64,000 bases of DNA from JAAZNO01 sp964508025 (GTDB taxonomy: Bacteria; Chloroflexota; Anaerolineae; B4-G1; SLSP01): assembly GCA_964508025.1 (NCBI GenBank), contig CAZDSF010000010.1, forward strand, positions 1-64,000, in the 5' to 3' direction. Shown piece after piece: positions 60,229 to 64,000 of the stretch. The stretch's first letter is position 1, and every line of letters starts with the position of its first letter. The translations under genes and the position numbers were made by a program. The notes beneath the pieces are model-generated. The model saw nothing but the letters and a program-made list of their open reading frames with translations, had not been told where the DNA came from and made no database searches.

Positions 60229-61818
60229 ATGGCCATCCTCACTGTCAGCAACCTCAGTCGCTATTTTGGCGCAGTCCCGGCCCTGGTAGATGTAAGCTTC
60301 GAACTGGCGCCGGGCGAGGTGCTGGGTGTGGTCGGGCAACGCGGGGCCGGCAAATCCACCCTGTTCCAGATATTGAGCGGCGCCACGCCGCCCTCCAGCG
60401 GCGAACTCCGTTTTGCCGATCAGCGAATCCTGTTAAGGGATATTCCCCATGCGCAACGGGTGGGCATCTCCGCCGTGCCGCAGTATCCCCAATTTGCCGA
60501 AAATCTGGACGTATTTCAGAATATCTTTCTAAGCCGTGAGATTTGTCGCCCTGGCAGCCTGGGACTGTTGCCCGATGATGGCGCAATGGCGCATATCGCG
60601 CGGGCGCTGTTGACCAGCTTCGACCTGTCTCCAGAATTGCTGGAAGAGCGCGTCGCCAATCTCTCCGATGAGCAACGCCAGATCGTGGCCCTGGCGCGAG
60701 TCCTCTGCCGTCCCTGCCGTGTGCTACTGTTGGACGATGCGTTCGCCGCGCTGAATTATGCGCGCCAGCAGCAATTTCTTGAGCGCATCAAGAGCCTCGC
60801 CGCCCAAGGCGTCGCCATCATCCTCAGCAGTGATGACCTGAAGCAGGTCTTCGCGGTGACAGATCGCATTCTGGTTCTGTATCAGGGACGCCCGCTGGCG
60901 CTGCGGCGCACCGCCGAATCCACACCGCGTGAGATTGTGGAGCTCATTGTCGGCTCCAACCGGCAGGAGCGGGTCACGCCGATGATCTGGGCTTTCGAGA
61001 ATTACCACGCGGCGCAGCAACAAGCCGAGGAACTCCGCCGCACCCAGCTCGAATTACGCCAGAGCCTGGAAGAACAGGACTCGCTCAACCGGCAGCTCAT
61101 CGAGCGGCTGCACAATCAAGTAGAAGCCCTCGACCGCTTGAATGTGGCGCTTCAGGAAGCCAGCCGCCGGCTCATCATCGAGCGCGAGGCTGAGCGCAAG
61201 GCGCTGGCACGCGAACTGCACGATCAAGTCATTCAAGACCTGCTCAGCTATAATTATCAGCTGGAAGAGGCGGAGAACGAAGCCGCCGCTGAAGATCAAC
61301 GGGCGGAACTTGCCATCATCAGGCAGGGGATTCGGCAGGTGGTGGGTAGCCTGCGCCAGATTTGCAGCGACTTGCGCCCGCCCACGATTGACAATCACGG
61401 GCTGTCGGCGGCCATCCGCTCCCTGGTCAGCCAGTGGACCGAACAGACAAATGTCCCGGTGACATTGAACATAGATCCCGCCCTGGGACGGCTGCCCGAA
61501 CCCATCGAATTGGGTGTTTTCCGCATCATCCAAGAGGGGTTGAGCAATGTGCGCAAGCATGCCAATGCCACCCGCGTGAGTCTGACCCTTCAGCGCACAT
61601 CGGCAGCCAACCTGGTGGTGCGCCTCACCGACAATGGACGTGGTCTGGCGCAGCCTCTTGATCTGGCAACGCTCACGAACCAGAAACATTTCGGGCTGGT
61701 AGGGATCAGCGAACGCCTTTCTCTGATCGGCGGCACGCTCCAGCTGAACTCCTCGCCCAATGGCGGTTTGGATATGGTGATCGAAATCCCCAGTCCCTAT
61801 CCCACCGTCGGCAATTGA
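60229..61818 (+). CDS. ABC nucleotide-binding domain fused to NarX-type histidine kinase
   Basis: A 529-residue soluble protein. Residues 1-245 are an ABC ATPase domain of the GguA/RbsA type: Walker A GQRGAGKST (36-44) is intact, but the signature reads LSDEQ (145-149) instead of LSGGQ, the catalytic Glu after Walker B is Asp170 (LLLDDAFAAL), and the switch His is Asp202. A Gln/Glu-rich coiled coil (255-325) leads to HisKA_3 with 'ARELHDQVIQDLL' and HATPase_c with 'NVRKHANAT', 'DNGRGL' and 'FGLVGISERL'. It follows gguB by 110 bases. ATG 60229 lacks a clear ribosome site. No partner regulator is adjacent. Likely an ATP-loaded sensor domain that docks on the transporter or senses its state. Confidence 0.88.
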   Translation: MAILTVSNLSRYFGAVPALVDVSFELAPGEVLGVVGQRGAGKSTLFQILSGATPPSSGELRFADQRILLRDIPHAQRVGISAVPQYPQFAENLDVFQNIFLSREICRPGSLGLLPDDGAMAHIARALLTSFDLSPELLEERVANLSDEQRQIVALARVLCRPCRVLLLDDAFAALNYARQQQFLERIKSLAAQGVAIILSSDDLKQVFAVTDRILVLYQGRPLALRRTAESTPREIVELIVGSNRQERVTPMIWAFENYHAAQQQAEELRRTQLELRQSLEEQDSLNRQLIERLHNQVEALDRLNVALQEASRRLIIEREAERKALARELHDQVIQDLLSYNYQLEEAENEAAAEDQRAELAIIRQGIRQVVGSLRQICSDLRPPTIDNHGLSAAIRSLVSQWTEQTNVPVTLNIDPALGRLPEPIELGVFRIIQEGLSNVRKHANATRVSLTLQRTSAANLVVRLTDNGRGLAQPLDLATLTNQKHFGLVGISERLSLIGGTLQLNSSPNGGLDMVIEIPSPYPTVGN

Positions 61819-61854
61819 AGTCGCCCAGGCGGCGAATCGGCGGGCTACTCCGCG

Positions 61855-61918
61855 CCACGACTATGTCGTGCCGCGACTACGTCTCGCCGCGACTACGTCG
61901 CGCCGCGACTACGTCGCG
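61855..61918. repeat. 16-bp palindromic tandem repeat
   Basis: Four units: CCACGACTATGTCGTG, CCGCGACTACGTCTCG, then two CCGCGACTACGTCGCG. Each is itself a palindrome (CGCGAC-tac-GTCGCG). The last unit contains the stop codon of the ABC exporter gene at 61909. May double as a terminator for both converging genes. Confidence 0.88.
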
Positions 61919-63597
61919 CTATGTCCCAAGCGGCGGCCCACTTCCTCCACATACGCCAGGCTTTGGTGCCGGAAGTAGGTATCATACAACCCAGCATAAT
62001 GCCCACCCTGGGCCATCAGCGCCGCGTGATTGCCTGCTTCGGTGATACGTCCGTGATCCAACACGATAATGCGATCCACGGCGCGAATCGTGGAGAGCCG
62101 GTGCGCAATCAAAATCGAGGTGCTCTGGCGCAGGATCAGCTCTGTGGCCTGCTGAATCTGCATCTCCGTGAAGGGATCAATGCTGGCGGTGGCTTCATCG
62201 AGGATAAAGATCGCGGGTTTGTGAACGAGCACCCGCATCAGCGCCACGAGCTGGCGTTGCCCCATCGAAAGCCGTGAGCCGCGCTCGCCCACATCGGTTG
62301 CCAGCCCTTCAGGCAACGTCTCCAGCCACTCGCCATTCCCAATCTGCCGGGCGATCTCCAGAATCATTGCATCGGTGATTTCCTCGCGCCCATAGCGAAT
62401 GTTATCGGCGATGGCGCCAGAAAACAGGAAGGGCATCTGTGAGACAATGCCCAGGTGTTGCCGGTATTCGTGCAGGTCGAGTGTCCGAATATCACGCCCG
62501 TCAATGAGGATGCGCCCGCGCTGAAATTCGTAGAAGCGAGCGATGATTTTGGCGATGCTGCTCTTTCCCGCGCCGGTGTGTCCCACAAAAGCCACACTTT
62601 CACCGGCGGCGATGTGCAGATTGAAGTCTGCCAGCACTTGCTCCTGCTCGGTATATTGGAAGTCCACTTGCTCGAAGGTGATCTCGCCCTTGAGCGCCGG
62701 TACAGAGTCGTGCGCCGTCTGTTGCACGGTGGGCGCGGCGTCAATCAACGCGAAGACGCGCTCCGCTGCGGCCAATCCCCCCTGGAATTGATTCCAGAAC
62801 GCGGAGATGTTGATCATCGGGAACCAGAAGCGATCCACGCTGTTGATGAAGAGATACCACTCGCCCAGCGAGATAGCCTCGAGGCCCACCGCCCGCCCAC
62901 CGCCATAGAGCAGCACTGCCGTGCCCACGCCCGAAAGGGCGTTCAGCAGCGGGAAGGTGAGCGAAAGCGCATAGCCGCGCTGCAAATTCACCTTGTATGA
63001 TTGGCGATTGACCGCGTCGAATTCCGTGTAGATGGCGGCTTCCTGGCGGAAATTCTTGGCGATGGCAATGCCGGTGACGGCTTCTTGAATGGCGGAATTG
63101 ACCTCGCCCAACATGCGGAACCCGCGTCGCGTCACCTTGCGCGCCAGGCGGCGCAGACTCATCGCCGTCAACATNNNNNNNNNNNNNNNNNNNNNNNNNN
63201 NNNNNNNNNNNNNNNNNNNNNNNNNNNNNNNNNNNNNNNNNNNNNNNNNNNNNNNNNNNNNNNNNNNNNNNNNNGCGATAATGTCGCCGATGATGCGCGC
63301 GGTCAGCCAGCGGCGCAGCCAGCTCGATGCCCACGTCAGCACACCGTAGAGCAACATGAAGCCCACCAACAACAGGAACACATCCTGCCGCTGCCGATCC
63401 AACAACAAAGCATCCATGCCCCACGAGATGAGAATGGGCTGCACGGTTCCCAACAGCGACGCCGCCACCACAATCACCCCTATCACGGCAACTTTGCCGC
63501 GATAGGGGCGGAAGTAAGCAGCAATCCGCTGCGTCAGTTCCTTATCCGTATACTGCCGGTCGTAAGCCTCTGGATCGAGTCCGCGAAAAAAGCCCAC
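61909..63597 (-). CDS. ABC exporter subunit (membrane plus ATPase), interrupted by scaffold gap
   Basis: A half-transporter of the multidrug/lipid type, about 562 codons counting the 100-N gap, so true length is uncertain. Membrane domain about residues 1-300 (the gap falls in it), ATPase domain with Walker A GHTGAGKSS, Walker B plus catalytic Glu 'IFILDEATASID', and a non-consensus signature RLSMGQ. Starts at GTG 63597, 11 bases after the stop of the partner gene. The final codons lie inside a 16-bp repeat. With the next gene it forms a heterodimeric exporter; substrate unknown. Confidence 0.88.
   Translation of the reverse strand: MGFFRGLDPEAYDRQYTDKELTQRIAAYFRPYRGKVAVIGVIVVAASLLGTVQPILISWGMDALLLDRQRQDVFLLLVGFMLLYGVLTWASSWLRRWLTARIIGDIIXXXXXXXXXXXXXXXXXXXXXXXXXXXXXXXXXXMLTAMSLRRLARKVTRRGFRMLGEVNSAIQEAVTGIAIAKNFRQEAAIYTEFDAVNRQSYKVNLQRGYALSLTFPLLNALSGVGTAVLLYGGGRAVGLEAISLGEWYLFINSVDRFWFPMINISAFWNQFQGGLAAAERVFALIDAAPTVQQTAHDSVPALKGEITFEQVDFQYTEQEQVLADFNLHIAAGESVAFVGHTGAGKSSIAKIIARFYEFQRGRILIDGRDIRTLDLHEYRQHLGIVSQMPFLFSGAIADNIRYGREEITDAMILEIARQIGNGEWLETLPEGLATDVGERGSRLSMGQRQLVALMRVLVHKPAIFILDEATASIDPFTEMQIQQATELILRQSTSILIAHRLSTIRAVDRIIVLDHGRITEAGNHAALMAQGGHYAGLYDTYFRHQSLAYVEEVGRRLGHSAT
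63175..63274. other. Scaffold gap (100 N) inside ABC exporter gene
   Basis: Exactly 100 N. The frame happens to stay open across it, but the true missing length is not known. Confidence 0.98.
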
Positions 63598-63608
63598 GCT
63601 AACCTCAC

Positions 63609-64000
63609 TTACTCATAGCGCGCGAAGATATTGCGATACGCTTCCGAAGTCTCCATCAGCGTCTCGTGCGCTCCAATCGCGGCGATACGGCCCTGCCGCA
63701 TCACGATAATCAAATCCGCCCACCGAATCTGGGAGAGCCGATGGGTAATCAGAAACGTGGTGCGATTCGCCGCCGCTTGTTCAATTGCCCGCTGAATCCG
63801 GTCTTCGGTGGCGCTGTCAATGGCGCTGGTAGCATCATCCAAGATGAGAATCGCCGGATTGGTGAGGAAGGCCCGCGCCAGGGCAATGCGTTGGCGTTGC
63901 CCGCCGGAGAGCGTCGTCCCCCGCTCGCCGACGATGGTGTCGTAGCCGTCCTTGAACTCGGTGATAAAATCGTGCGCCTGCGCCGCCTGCGCCGCCGCGA
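63609..64000 (-). CDS. ABC exporter partner subunit, C-terminal part
   Basis: The frame is open to the window edge, so only the last 130 codons are seen. They hold the signature LSGGQRQRIALAR, Walker B 'ILILDDATSAID' (Asp in place of catalytic Glu) and the switch His in 'FLITHRLSQI'. The Asp marks this as the degenerate-site subunit of a heterodimeric exporter such as BmrCD or TM287/288, complementing the neighbour with Glu and LSMGQ. It is upstream in the operon. Confidence 0.9.
   Translation of the reverse strand, partial: AAAQAAQAHDFITEFKDGYDTIVGERGTTLSGGQRQRIALARAFLTNPAILILDDATSAIDSATEDRIQRAIEQAAANRTTFLITHRLSQIRWADLIIVMRQGRIAAIGAHETLMETSEAYRNIFARYE

Overview
The window reads as an ordinary stretch of chromosome from a high-GC, probably single-membrane bacterium, most likely a Chloroflexota metagenome-assembled genome (Anaerolineae/Caldilineae-like). 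That placement is inferred from gene content: GAF-rich NarX-type kinases, a cyclase-AAA-TPR fusion, a GguAB/ChvE sugar transporter, DUF4139 and C_GCAxxG_C_C proteins, FG-GAP propellers, and no outer-membrane genes. Word-like heptanucleotide repeats between genes fit the same picture. Two runs of exactly 100 N (43166-43265, 63175-63274) are scaffold gaps. Genes are dense, in short operons on both strands, usually with good AGGAGG ribosome sites. I see no phage, transposase, rRNA or CRISPR array.

Layout. 1-3.4 kb: tail of a DUF3048 protein, tRNA-Val(CAC), and a TldD/TldE protease pair. 3.6-9.2 kb: an MFS sugar-type transporter, an overlapping operon of L,D-transpeptidase, small zincin and P-loop kinase, and a TPR/zinc-ribbon membrane protein. 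9.2-14.2 kb: an AstE/AspA-type deacylase, a GTP-type PEP carboxykinase and L-rhamnose isomerase. 14.2-20.5 kb: a 2078-residue secreted protein with 21 FG-GAP/VCBS repeats and an HExxH motif. 20.8-31.5 kb: a signalling island with two small receiver-like proteins, an orphan lasso-type precursor peptide, a YWTD propeller, a kinase fused to its own LuxR-type regulator, and a divergent operon of a GAF-GAF histidine kinase plus a giant cyclase-ATPase-TPR protein.

31.6-49.1 kb: peroxiredoxin, DUF4139 protein, ECF sigma/anti-sigma pair, GlmS-like enzyme, an Eis-like/MgtC-like/S9 peptidase operon, a C_GCAxxG_C_C protein, a histidine phosphatase, a wall-related operon (lysozyme/M23-like, LysM, PH-like) and a DEAD-box helicase with an intrinsic terminator inside its own leader. 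49.5-54.7 kb: NMN adenylyltransferase, VWA protein, a pyruvate-kinase-like protein coupled to NAD synthase, and a threonine dehydratase. 55.1-61.8 kb: a monosaccharide ABC transporter whose binding protein is an almost exact tandem duplication, followed by an ABC-ATPase domain fused to a histidine kinase. 61.9-64 kb: a heterodimeric ABC exporter, the second subunit running off the window.

The most unusual item is the 55.1-61.8 kb sugar locus. A double-headed binding lipoprotein, GguA, GguB and a kinase built on a hydrolysis-impaired GguA-like nucleotide-binding domain suggest transport-coupled sensing. A near-perfect 7-2-7 palindrome lies upstream. Next in interest are the duplicated terminator plus pseudo-receiver module with its orphan lasso-type peptide, and the pervasive 7-nt-period repeats that have also entered a kinase coding sequence.
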